From contig CAWGYT010000027.1 of NCBI GenBank assembly GCA_963826795.1, positions 1-64,000 of the forward strand: a stretch of 64,000 bases of DNA. Direction: 5' to 3'. The translations under genes were made by a program, and so were the position numbers. The notes beneath the pieces were generated by a model. The model was not told the origin of the DNA and did not search any database. It saw only the letters and a program-made list of their open reading frames with translations. This stretch comes from CAWGYT01 sp963826795. Its GTDB lineage: Bacteria; Planctomycetota; Planctomycetia; Pirellulales; Pirellulaceae. Shown piece after piece: positions 10,201 through 18,970 of the stretch. Positions within the stretch are counted from its first letter, which is position 1. Each line of letters opens with the position of its first letter.

Positions 10201-13200
10201 GAAGCGGGCCAGCTACCGCCGGTCGATCTGGCAGGCGTACCGCACGTACTCGAGGTGACAACTCCCGACGGCCAACTGGGAACATTCGTACTCGAAATGT
10301 GGCTGAACGCCTCGCCGGCTGCGGCGACCAACCTGAGTTCCGCGACGGCCCTGCCGATCGATCCCTACTTTCGCGAGGTCGCGTTCAACGGCCAGATCGC
10401 CTCGGTCCTGATGGTTCCGGATTCGGAGGAAGCTCCGCCGGTTCGCGAGGTCGTACTCGACGTCGGCTTTGAAGACGCCGTTCTCCCCGCCGACTGGATT
10501 GTAAATAGCAATGCACAAACGGACGGCGTCGGCATTCGAGTCGCCAACACGCACGGAGCGGCTCAAGGGTCGTATGCGCTTTTGATGGATGGCGAACCAG
10601 TCGCCGACGCGCCGCTGGGTGAAGTGGCCGACGTGGGGATCACTTACGATCCCGTGACAGGTGACGTTTCCTTGGTGATCGCGGACGGAGTCCAGCTGAC
10701 GACGCTCGAGGTCGAATCGGTGACACAGATCTTTACTGGCACCAAGCCGGATCTCGTGGAGCCACCCTTTGGCGTCTTCCGTCCCGACAAACTGTTTCTC
10801 TTGAACACGGACGGCCTGGTCGGCACCGTTGACTTGGGGCCGATTGCCGCGCCGGGCTTGTCACTCGACTTCGTCAAGTTGGACCTGATCATTGATGGCT
10901 CAAAAAAACCCGATGGTCATATCACAAGCCAGATCCTGGGAGCGTCGAACATTTCTCCCACGAACAACACCGTCATCGTACCGCTCCATCTGGCCGGCTT
11001 TCACTCGCCGATTCTGGAGTTCTCACACGCCGCTTGGAATGACCCCGTGTTTCCGCCGTTCCCGGCGGACGGACCGATTCCTTACCCGGCCGACGGCGTT
11101 TCGATGAGCTTCAACGATGGTGGCTCCTGGCTTCCCATTTTTGTTCCGCCCGAACAGCCCGCCGGTGAATGGCGCGATTACTCCATCGACTTGGGGCGGG
11201 CAGTCGCCGATCTTGGATTCACCGACATCGACTTGAGCGGTGATCTGCTGATCGCATTTCAGGGCCTCAGTAACGGAGCGATCCCGTTGGAAGGTCGGGC
11301 CTACGACCAGATTCGCGTGCTCGCCGAGTCGGAGACACCCAGCTTTTGGTATCAAATCCCACTCGCGGACGGTCAACAGTCGACGATGGCCGTTGCTCCA
11401 AGTGCGCCCGGTACCAGCCTGCGTGTGGCCGGGCTTGAGCTCTATGACCAGGACCTGAACCTGCTATTTAGGTCCGACGCAAGCGAAACGGTCATCGAGA
11501 ACTTCGTGGACACCACGACGAACGGCCTGGATGACAGCTACTACTTGCGCGTCATCGATCCATCGTCAAGCCGCTTCGCCGTCTACGTGACCCAGGATCT
11601 GTCGATTTGGAACGAGCAATCGCCTGAGGCCGCGCTTTCAATCACTGACAATGTTCTGTTGTATAGCGACCAGTTTCAATTCATTCCAATCGGTCCGACC
11701 GAGGGTGATGTCACGCTCGAAGCGCTGGACATAGCGCCATTTCCGCTCACGCAACCCTACAGTCTGGTGGTATTTCCGCAAGGCGAGCCGTTGCCAATGG
11801 GTCAACCGGTCACGTTCAGCTCGACCGATTTTGCCTTTCTAATAAGCGAGACCGTGAACGACGGTCATCTTGTGATCCATGCAGCTGGGATCGATCGACC
11901 GGAAACCTTCGACCTCGTCTATTCCGAGCCCTCCGACGGCGAGCGAAGAGCCCGACTGCCTTCGTTCGTCACGCTTCACTTCCCAGCCTCTCTGCGACCT
12001 GATTCGGTCGATGCGAGCGATTTCTTGATTAACGGGCAGCCGGTGGATTCGTTTACCCTCCCCAATTCGCGCGAAGTCCGAATCCCATTGGTAGTTGAAG
12101 GCGATGGCGAATACGTGATCTCCGTTCCTGCAGGTGCGCTGACCGACATTTCGGGACGCGTCGTGTCGCAGACTTCCGTCTCGCTGTTTCAAGACAACCA
12201 ACCGCCCCGGATCGTCGGCATGAATCTGGCGGACGGCGACGAAATCGCCACGGGGCCATTCGAGCTAATGATTGAATTTGACGAACCTGTCTGGGTTCGC
12301 GGCCCCATGGTTGAGATTGTGGACGAGAACGATCTTGGGCAGACGTTTTGGCCTGAATTCACGGAAGATCCGAATGTCGTTCGTGTCCAGATCAACCCGA
12401 CCGGCGAGGGCGTATTTACGCTTACGATCCTAAGCGATTTCGTTCAAGATCGCGTTAACCTATTCTTGGACGGCGAGGCGAATGCGAATTTCCCCACAGG
12501 CGATGGCGTGCCAGGTGGCGACTACACGATTCACTTTGCGGTCGACGAAACCGACGGAACTGTGCCGCGTTTTACTCCCCAGCAGCCGGCGGGCACGGGC
12601 GTCTATGTGGCCGAGTCGGTCAGACGGACGATTACCGCGGACGACGTCGATCAGGTGGGCTTGGAGGCCGCTCCCGGCCAATCGTTCGTGTTTCGAGTCC
12701 GGGCGACTGCCGATTTCGTGCCTGCGATGACCCTCGTTGCGCCCGATGGAAGCCGCGTTCCGATCACACTCGATGCCGTGACCGGAGGATTCGTCTCTGA
12801 CCCAATTGTGCCAACCCAATCGGGACAGTACTTCGTCGAACTTGCCGGCGAAAACGGGTCGGTTGGATCAGTCGAGATGGATCTCTTGATGAACTCCGAA
12901 GTGGAACGCGAAGGACTGAACGGCTCCAGCAATGACGACCCCAATTCGGCGGAATCGCTCGTCTTTCTGGACGTGCCGATCCCGGACATCTCCCGCGCAA
13001 ATGTAAGCGGAACGCTAATCGGCGCACCCGGCGGCGAAAGCGATTGGTATCAGTTTGACCTGCACGATCAGGAACTCGCCCATTTCTTGCTCACATCCCG
13101 CGCCGCGGACAATGTCGACCTGAAACTCGACCTGTATGACTCCACGTTCCAACACATCGCCACCGGAGAGACGGACGGCAATTCATCGATTCGCCGGATC

Positions 13201-16200
13201 ACCGGCCTTCGAGATTTGACCCGTGAGGGAGCTTCCGACGCTTACTACGTGCGGGTCTCGGGAAGCGGCACCGAATACCAGCTTACGGTCACGCAAAGTG
13301 CTTGGAACGACCGGGTCGACGGTGAGGCGGATTCGGCGGCGCAGCGAGTCGAACTGACGGAGCAAGGTGCGCTGTTCGGACTGGTGGCATTCACGCCGGA
13401 AATTGTTGAGGAGTCCGAGCCGAACGAGATCGGCGAACCTCAATCGCTTGACGGTCTCTTCATGCTCGATGAGGACCCCAACGTCATCGACTCAGCGCGA
13501 TTCCCGCACGTAACCATCCAGGGCACGGGCGACTTCACCTACGACAACTATTCGTTCGAGGTGACCGAAGCGGGCTCACGAGCCGTGTTCGACATCGATG
13601 CGACAGACTCTGTCGACACCTACTTGACGCTGCTCGACAGTCACGGGAACCACCTCCGGGAAAGCGACGATTCCTTTCCGGAAGATGTCGGCAGTACCAC
13701 GGCCTTGGATTCCTTAATCGAGTATCGCTTCGACGTACCCGGGACCTACATCATTCAGGTCGGCTCGTGCTGCGTCAGCCCCGTGTTCGGCGGAGAGTAC
13801 CAACTCCATGTGACGCTTGAAAACGCGGTGAGTGGCTTGAGTGAGCATGGAGCGGACTACAACTTGCGTGCGAACGAAGGTGACGCCTTAAATCTCCGTT
13901 TGATGCCGATCAACACGACGATCAACGACGGCGCCATTCGGATGGACCTGTTCGATCCAGCAGGTGCTCTCGTTTCCTCGTCGACCTCTGAAGACCAGTC
14001 AATTGCGGTAACCGAGTACACGACACTCCTGTCCGGAACCTACCGTGTGGCCATTAGCTTGGATTCCGGCAGCCGAGGAGAATTCGTGCTCGTGACAGAC
14101 GGCAGCACGGCGGGCGGCGAGCCGTTCGGAGTGATCGGTGCCAGCATCACGGATGGACAGGCCCTGAACTCCCAGCCTGGGGCCGTGGAGCTGTACTTTT
14201 CCTCCGCCGTGCGACTCGACAGCTTGCAGCCGGAGGACGTCTTGTTGAATGGACTGCCGGTCGAGTCGATCGACGTTGTGTCCGGCAGCACGATCGCCGT
14301 CGCTTTGCCCCCCTTGGACGAAGGCTTGCACGAACTGCGTGTCCAGGATCAGGCGATTCTGAGCTTGGCGGGAACATCGACTGATTCGTTTTCGATCGAT
14401 TTCACCTATGACGTTACGTCACCGCGCGTGGTCAGTAGTTCGCTGGCGCCGGACACGTTAGTGGGCGAGGACCACTTTACCGTTCAACTCCAGTTTGACG
14501 AAGTGATCGATGTCACGACCTTGACGGCCGACACCGTACGCCTGCAAGGAACTTTTGACGTGAACCGCCCCGAGTCGATCGAGTACGACGCGACAACGTC
14601 CACGGCAACGGTGACATTTCGCAAGGTCTTGGATGACGAGTATCAGTTCACTGTGTCCGAATCGGAAACTCCGCTGGCCGCGTTGGTAACAGATCGTGCG
14701 GGAAATCCGCTGGATGGCAGCCCGAGCGACCCGTTGCCCTCGGGAGACGGAACGGGTGGCTCGCCGTTCATCGTGCCTTTTTCGGTAGAAATCGCGGAGA
14801 CGCCCTACGACGGTCTTTATCTTCCTTGGGAGCCGGAGTTCGGTGACTTGGCGTATCGGACGGAGACGCGTGACTACGTGATCTCGGGTGCCGACGACGT
14901 GGACTCGCGGACCTATCGATTGCAGGCAGGTCAAACGATGGTCGCCCAGCTAACTCGTCGCGATCCGCTGCTGCAGTATACCGCGGTCATTCGCGATCCC
15001 AACGGGCAGACGATCGCGACGCTGGACGGCAGCGATACCAACACGACCGTGATCGAGTCCGAGCCGCTCTTGATCACGACGGCTGGCGATTACAGCGTCG
15101 AGGTCCGGCAGGCGGGTGAGGCGAATGGACGAGTTGCGCTCGACGTGCTTCTGAATATCGAGCGTGAATCCGAATGGATGACCGGACAAGAGAACTCGAC
15201 GCAAGCGACTGCCGAGGACTTGGATCTTCGTCCGGTCTCGTTCGGCAACGTCAACGTGCTGGGACGTATTTCGGCGAATCAGACGACCGATTGGTACTCG
15301 TTCACGGTGAACGACGGCCAGACGTTCTCGCTAGGGCTGGTGGCAAGCGGAGCGACACGACTTCGGCTGTTTGATCCGAACCTCGACTTGCTCGCGATCG
15401 GTGACCGGGCGGGATCCGCGATTAGAACGATTAACAACGTCGTGGATCACACAAACGACGGCACAGCCGACCGATATTGGGTCGCCGTGGATGCTGCCAT
15501 TGACGAGTTGTTCAGGTTGAGCCTCCGCCGCGATGGGTTGCTTGAGCATCCCCAATCCGCGACCGCCGAGGCCCCCACGCAACGACTTGAAAACGCGAAG
15601 CCTGTCCTCGGACAGTTGCAAGCCGGATCGACCGACCGTTATCGGATCCCTGCCACCGCTGGCGACAACCTGACGATCGAACTAACGTCGATCTGGCAAC
15701 CGAGTGGCGCGCCGCTTGCGGATTGGACGCCGGTTGTGCGGATTCTCGATTCCACGGACGAAGAGCTCGCGCGGGAAGTTGCCGACCCGGTTACCCAATC
15801 CGTGACCCTGGCACTTCCGATCCTCGAGGACGACCATTACACGGTCGAAGTCCGCAGTGAATCTCCTGCCGGAAGCGAGTACTTGTTGACCGTCAACGGC
15901 GCAACGCGTTTTGCCGCGCCGGAGGTCCTATCGATCAGTCCCGCGGATCAGTCGACTGCAGTATTCCCCAAAACGCTATTCGTTACCTTTGACACCCCGA
16001 TTGACCTGACGTCCGTCCGAGCCGAGCAGGTGTCGGTGGGAGGCGTGCCAAGCTTGGGATTCGGTGCCGTCAGTGCTCGCACGATTCGCTTCCAAGTCGA
16101 CAGTGAAGCGATCACTCCCGTCCCGGGGACCGTCTATCCGATTGTGATCTCTGGCGGTGCGGTGCGTGATCTTGCCGGCCGCGAGTCGGCCGAATTTCAG

Positions 16201-17094
16201 AGTTCCTTCACCGCCCAGAGCAACCCCGCCGACGTCGACGGGAATGGTCGCGTCGACGCGGAGGACTTGGATGCCTTTTGCCAGGCCGTCCTCGAGGGCG
16301 GGGATGACTTGACGCGTCTGGATCTCAACGGTGACGACATCGTTGACCATCTGGATTTGAATACCTTGGCGCGGGACGAATTGGGAAGTCGGCTCGGTGA
16401 CGTGAATCTGGATGGCACATTCAACGCCATGGACCTCGTCCAGCTCTTTCAACACGGCCTCTACGAGACGGACTTCGATGCCGATTGGAGCCAGGGCGAC
16501 GCCGACTGCGATGGTCGGTTCACGAGCGGTGACTTAGTGGCGATGTTTCAATCCGGCGGGTACGAAGATCCACCGCTGGTGGCGGAAGCCGCAATTGTGA
16601 ACGGGAGTTTCGAGACCGGCGATTTCAGCGGTTGGGAAATCGAGGTGGCCGGCGAGTCGAATGAGCCCTGGGAAGTGACGTCGGAATTGGCTGGTGTGTA
16701 CGTTTGGGACGGTTCCTTTGCAGCCTGGAACGGCTTTGACGGCAACGGCCCCACCAGTTTTCGCATGTGGCAAGATGTGGTCATTCCGGGCGATGTGAGC
16801 CTCGCGACGATCCGCTGGCTTGATCTTGTCGAGTGGAGTATGAACCCCGATTCGCAACCGCGAGAATACCGTGTTCAGCTGCAAGACCCGGCATCGGGCG
16901 CGGTACTGACCACGTTGTACGAATTTTCGACGGACGCTTCGTCCCGGGCGCCGGAGTGGCAAGCGCACCTGGTGAACGTGTCGGATTACATCGGCTCTGA
17001 GGTACGACTCATGTTCGAAGAATACATCCCCGAGTCGTTCACCGGTCCTGCCCGAATCGCGTTCGACGCGATCCGGATTGGCGTGCGAACCTGA
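7273..17094 (+). CDS. giant secreted multidomain surface protein, 3273 aa
   Basis: One uninterrupted frame of 9.8 kb. A basic N-terminus leads to LEPRQLLA at residues 39-46, the LEPRxLL-type motif found near the start of many large planctomycete secreted proteins. The body mixes PPC-like beta-sandwich domains with at least four SbsA/Ig-like segments (from about residues 697, 1561, 2302 and 2898; phrases such as ITLRFD, VTLHFP, VELYFS and LFVTFD). A distinctive module is duplicated at about 212-483 and 1060-1350 (YDPVTG, then IFTG, then a DL..D strand and a swing-like end). Two paired dockerin-like calcium-binding segments lie at about 2986-3098 (DVDGNG, GDVNLDG). A C-terminal NGSFETGDFSGW domain resembles a carbohydrate-binding jelly roll. 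It probably acts in adhesion or in the proteinaceous envelope. The start is supported by GGGAGG eight bases upstream. A single open frame of this size shows the local assembly is sound here. Confidence 0.9.
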   Translation: MIRHAFRTKLSNRSWLRVPRRRRVDGPGHPAVRRIIESLEPRQLLAIDFPTAVAVEPLGSLVYRTEVAGTIEVAGVSETLRIDLNSGQSFSLQVESDQNLRPSVNVFDPTGRLIAQAPVSPDDTPLWVQSVDVGLGGQYSIELSGAADTTGGFAAQLLINGAFEEESHGGRMNNGIPSAQPVALTALAGSNALIGSVIGLADPVGEVNSATEDFESGSLSAQWNLVSSTTAGMIGVSTLAPGAGLHSLSLEVPPDVAMHRNEPAEGVVLVVYDPVTGELAIDASRPLTTFQMKSASAIFTGDPAENVGNGLFDVDRDDLIFKIDPSGFGDLTFGNVAPPELTLSFLNQDLSIDGSFLGGSHPDFEVLIAGGNSNEVTYELDGSILPQTLSFLHSSVNDTPDALPPTFAGTAAGDGVAISWDGGQSWSTVFTPTLADEDWSSTTIDLSGMEFEATAPIQIRFQQSALQSDSLVRRAFDQIQIDGIDATGGDWFRITVPADEILTVSAAAADSDATLQLELRTMSGDLLATGAESTAGIQTINAYRNPSDQAFQRVLVRVAGPDGTAYTMTVGAGATVEFGQFDESSWTRFGALVGYVDPAHPDEFLSPPRGARVVGQAIHPGAGQAENNLTLAMSIANAAGTTLSEGVLLGDGVSVSQLVPPNAHSLRIQAAANTSGEYLVTSSRLSNPTINQAVALINQESTAITLRFDRTLLRTPGSSSFALQGQPVPESRISQVDGRTVVLSLDEPLLDATYDVDYVVQDAEFRTLTGRAAFTVDRSGPRVLFTSVPEGGLVSNRRFTLEIQFDDSLDTLHLDTGDVELVGQASGPISVTSVHVEDNNRLVIRVDDLPADEYMLTLRSAPDAIQNQSGFILDGEPGALPSGDGVSGGDFVLSFVNLPELQTIDFRPLGDRVYPSWTATVGGALSSPNDAQFFDLPFHSPQQLAINFQASGNLAPRIEIKTNAGEVVASVQATAGEAGQLPPVDLAGVPHVLEVTTPDGQLGTFVLEMWLNASPAAATNLSSATALPIDPYFREVAFNGQIASVLMVPDSEEAPPVREVVLDVGFEDAVLPADWIVNSNAQTDGVGIRVANTHGAAQGSYALLMDGEPVADAPLGEVADVGITYDPVTGDVSLVIADGVQLTTLEVESVTQIFTGTKPDLVEPPFGVFRPDKLFLLNTDGLVGTVDLGPIAAPGLSLDFVKLDLIIDGSKKPDGHITSQILGASNISPTNNTVIVPLHLAGFHSPILEFSHAAWNDPVFPPFPADGPIPYPADGVSMSFNDGGSWLPIFVPPEQPAGEWRDYSIDLGRAVADLGFTDIDLSGDLLIAFQGLSNGAIPLEGRAYDQIRVLAESETPSFWYQIPLADGQQSTMAVAPSAPGTSLRVAGLELYDQDLNLLFRSDASETVIENFVDTTTNGLDDSYYLRVIDPSSSRFAVYVTQDLSIWNEQSPEAALSITDNVLLYSDQFQFIPIGPTEGDVTLEALDIAPFPLTQPYSLVVFPQGEPLPMGQPVTFSSTDFAFLISETVNDGHLVIHAAGIDRPETFDLVYSEPSDGERRARLPSFVTLHFPASLRPDSVDASDFLINGQPVDSFTLPNSREVRIPLVVEGDGEYVISVPAGALTDISGRVVSQTSVSLFQDNQPPRIVGMNLADGDEIATGPFELMIEFDEPVWVRGPMVEIVDENDLGQTFWPEFTEDPNVVRVQINPTGEGVFTLTILSDFVQDRVNLFLDGEANANFPTGDGVPGGDYTIHFAVDETDGTVPRFTPQQPAGTGVYVAESVRRTITADDVDQVGLEAAPGQSFVFRVRATADFVPAMTLVAPDGSRVPITLDAVTGGFVSDPIVPTQSGQYFVELAGENGSVGSVEMDLLMNSEVEREGLNGSSNDDPNSAESLVFLDVPIPDISRANVSGTLIGAPGGESDWYQFDLHDQELAHFLLTSRAADNVDLKLDLYDSTFQHIATGETDGNSSIRRITGLRDLTREGASDAYYVRVSGSGTEYQLTVTQSAWNDRVDGEADSAAQRVELTEQGALFGLVAFTPEIVEESEPNEIGEPQSLDGLFMLDEDPNVIDSARFPHVTIQGTGDFTYDNYSFEVTEAGSRAVFDIDATDSVDTYLTLLDSHGNHLRESDDSFPEDVGSTTALDSLIEYRFDVPGTYIIQVGSCCVSPVFGGEYQLHVTLENAVSGLSEHGADYNLRANEGDALNLRLMPINTTINDGAIRMDLFDPAGALVSSSTSEDQSIAVTEYTTLLSGTYRVAISLDSGSRGEFVLVTDGSTAGGEPFGVIGASITDGQALNSQPGAVELYFSSAVRLDSLQPEDVLLNGLPVESIDVVSGSTIAVALPPLDEGLHELRVQDQAILSLAGTSTDSFSIDFTYDVTSPRVVSSSLAPDTLVGEDHFTVQLQFDEVIDVTTLTADTVRLQGTFDVNRPESIEYDATTSTATVTFRKVLDDEYQFTVSESETPLAALVTDRAGNPLDGSPSDPLPSGDGTGGSPFIVPFSVEIAETPYDGLYLPWEPEFGDLAYRTETRDYVISGADDVDSRTYRLQAGQTMVAQLTRRDPLLQYTAVIRDPNGQTIATLDGSDTNTTVIESEPLLITTAGDYSVEVRQAGEANGRVALDVLLNIERESEWMTGQENSTQATAEDLDLRPVSFGNVNVLGRISANQTTDWYSFTVNDGQTFSLGLVASGATRLRLFDPNLDLLAIGDRAGSAIRTINNVVDHTNDGTADRYWVAVDAAIDELFRLSLRRDGLLEHPQSATAEAPTQRLENAKPVLGQLQAGSTDRYRIPATAGDNLTIELTSIWQPSGAPLADWTPVVRILDSTDEELAREVADPVTQSVTLALPILEDDHYTVEVRSESPAGSEYLLTVNGATRFAAPEVLSISPADQSTAVFPKTLFVTFDTPIDLTSVRAEQVSVGGVPSLGFGAVSARTIRFQVDSEAITPVPGTVYPIVISGGAVRDLAGRESAEFQSSFTAQSNPADVDGNGRVDAEDLDAFCQAVLEGGDDLTRLDLNGDDIVDHLDLNTLARDELGSRLGDVNLDGTFNAMDLVQLFQHGLYETDFDADWSQGDADCDGRFTSGDLVAMFQSGGYEDPPLVAEAAIVNGSFETGDFSGWEIEVAGESNEPWEVTSELAGVYVWDGSFAAWNGFDGNGPTSFRMWQDVVIPGDVSLATIRWLDLVEWSMNPDSQPREYRVQLQDPASGAVLTTLYEFSTDASSRAPEWQAHLVNVSDYIGSEVRLMFEEYIPESFTGPARIAFDAIRIGVRT

Positions 17095-17131
17095 GCGTCC
17101 GAACCAGCGGGCGATGTAACGTTCCTGCTTC

Positions 17132-17157
17132 CGGCCCGCCCCGCGAGCGGGCCGTTT
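17132..17157. terminator. bidirectional hairpin terminator between convergent genes
   Basis: CGGCCCGC at 17132-17139 pairs perfectly with GCGGGCCG at 17147-17154 around a 7-base loop, followed by TTT. It lies between the stop of the giant gene and the stop of the convergent DUF4177-like gene. The T tract is short, so its strength is uncertain. Confidence 0.6.
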
Positions 17158-17176
17158 AGCGCTATTTTCACCCCAG

Positions 17177-17437
17177 CTATCTCTTGGGCGGTTCGATCCG
17201 GATTTGCTCGTTGAGTGCGGACGCTACCGGTGCGACATCATGCTTGCCGCAAGGTCGTTTGATAAAGGCCGTCCAGACCAGCTCGCCCTTTCGATCTTTG
17301 AACTGACTGACGGAAACCAATTCCCAGCCTTCTTGTCCCTTTTCATTCAGGTCGTGGACGAGAAATACCTCGGTGCTTCGCGTCAGCTCGGCATACTCCC
17401 ACCGCTGCGGCGCATGCACGGTCAAATTCGTTGTCAT
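17177..17437 (-). CDS. DUF4177-like small protein, 86 aa
   Basis: The core reads WEYAELTRS, a turn, then LNEKGQEGWELVSVSQF and a strand ending in WTAFIKRP. This is the usual pattern of the DUF4177 family (W-E-Y ... LN..G..GWE...) of small alpha/beta proteins of unknown function. The ATG at 17437 is chosen because GGAGG sits eight bases upstream (17445-17449), while the open frame extends 23 codons further without such a site. The C-terminal 25 residues beyond the domain look disordered. It probably acts in the cytoplasm. It lies downstream of gntP on the same strand, separated by about 140 bp. Confidence 0.75.
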   Translation of the reverse strand: MTTNLTVHAPQRWEYAELTRSTEVFLVHDLNEKGQEGWELVSVSQFKDRKGELVWTAFIKRPCGKHDVAPVASALNEQIRIEPPKR

Positions 17438-17578
17438 CTCGACACCTCCAAAGGTAAAGACGCCCCTGCCGTCTGCACGGAATGATAACCTACGAACGGG
17501 CACCACGGGAATCGTGACGTCTTGTGGATGGGACTAAGATCGTGGGACCTGCGCACTGGCAAAACGCCGCCCGGACGC

Positions 17579-18970
17579 TCATAAGAGTGGGAAAGCCCAG
17601 GCCATCAGCACGGTCGTCAGCAGACCGGTGAGGCCCATGATGATCAGCAAGACCGTCATCGTCTTGAGCGTTTCCTCGGGCGTGAAACCTGACATCTGAC
17701 TGACGACCCAAAAGCCCGAATCATTCATCCACACGCCGACCATCGAACCGCATCCGATGGCCGCGACGACATAGGCATAGTTGTAGCCCAGGTCCTCGGC
17801 GCCGGGCAACATCGAGGCCATCATCGACGACGTGACGACGATGGAGACCGTGCCCGATCCTTGGGCGACTTTCAGCAACGAGGCCATTCCGAAGGCGAGG
17901 AAGAGCCACGTATGCGCGGCCAACTGTTTCTGCTCGGCCAAGGCCTGGATCTGATCGCCCACACCCGCCTGCTGCAACATGCCCCCGAACGCCCCGCCTG
18001 CGGCCGTGATCAAGATAATCACTCCGGCTGAGGCGAGTGCCGGGCGCGTGGCGGCCGCGAGTGTTTGCAGATCGAGCTGTTTTTGTCGAGCCAACATCCA
18101 AAGCGAAATCACGGTCGAAAGGAGGAGCGCGAAATTCGCGTTCCCCACGACCTGAGCATACTCGGCACTGCGTACCAGCGCGGCATTGTCCGGGGTACCT
18201 CGCACCAGGGCACTCAGAACCGTATTCGCCGTGATCAGCACGACCGGCAACACGATGGGCGTCAGCGAGAGCGTCAGCGACGGCAGCTCCTCCGTGGGTC
18301 GCTGTGAGAGCAACTCCAGTTCCGCGAGCGAGATATCCGGCGTCTCGCGCATCGGCAGGTCCAGATACCGTTGGGCGAACCAGCCGTAAAACAGCAGCGG
18401 AACGACCGAGATGACCAGCGCCACGACCAAGCCGGTCAGCATGACCACGCCGATGTCGACACCCAGGGCCTCGCCGGCGGCCAAGGGTCCCGGCGTGGGC
18501 GGCACAAGGGAATGAGTCGCCACACCACCAGCCGTAATCGCCAGGATGTACAGAATATAGCCGCGGCCAGTCCGGATCCGCGTGGCCCTGGCCAACGGAA
18601 CCAACAGATAAAACACCGTATCGAAAAAAACGGGAACCGAAAGGATGTATCCCGATAACAGCAACGCCCATTGAGCACGACGCTCGCCCAAGACCGAAAG
18701 AAACGCGCGCACAATGCGATCCGCCGCACCCGAATCCATCAGGCATTTGCCGATCACGGCCGCAAAGGCAATCACGATGCCGATCTTGCCCGCGGCCACG
18801 CCAAAGGATTCTGCCACGCGAGCGATCTTCTGTTCCATGGGGACCTCGGCCGACAGGAGCCCGACAAGCATCGCGGAGGTGATGAGCGCCAAAAAGGCGT
18901 GCACGCGGAACACTAAGATCAGCGACAAGACCGTCGCGATACCAATCAGCAGGATCCAAAGCGGGTTCAA
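17579..18970 (-). CDS. GntP-family gluconate/sugar-acid:H+ symporter
   Basis: 463 aa with roughly 12-14 hydrophobic segments. Family hallmarks are present: GKIGIVIAFAAVIGKCL near residue 62, FFDTVFYLLVPLAR near 115, HSLVPPTPGP near 153, and a C-terminal CGSMVGVWMNDSGFWV block. GntP proteins import gluconate and related aldonates with protons, so this is an inner-membrane transporter; the exact substrate cannot be read from sequence. The start is TTG at 18970, preceded by GGAGA about nine bases upstream. The TTG shares bases with the stop of the upstream CotH-type gene (TTGA), implying translational coupling. A second GntP homologue lies at 47640. Confidence 0.92.
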   Translation of the reverse strand: MNPLWILLIGIATVLSLILVFRVHAFLALITSAMLVGLLSAEVPMEQKIARVAESFGVAAGKIGIVIAFAAVIGKCLMDSGAADRIVRAFLSVLGERRAQWALLLSGYILSVPVFFDTVFYLLVPLARATRIRTGRGYILYILAITAGGVATHSLVPPTPGPLAAGEALGVDIGVVMLTGLVVALVISVVPLLFYGWFAQRYLDLPMRETPDISLAELELLSQRPTEELPSLTLSLTPIVLPVVLITANTVLSALVRGTPDNAALVRSAEYAQVVGNANFALLLSTVISLWMLARQKQLDLQTLAAATRPALASAGVIILITAAGGAFGGMLQQAGVGDQIQALAEQKQLAAHTWLFLAFGMASLLKVAQGSGTVSIVVTSSMMASMLPGAEDLGYNYAYVVAAIGCGSMVGVWMNDSGFWVVSQMSGFTPEETLKTMTVLLIIMGLTGLLTTVLMAWAFPLL

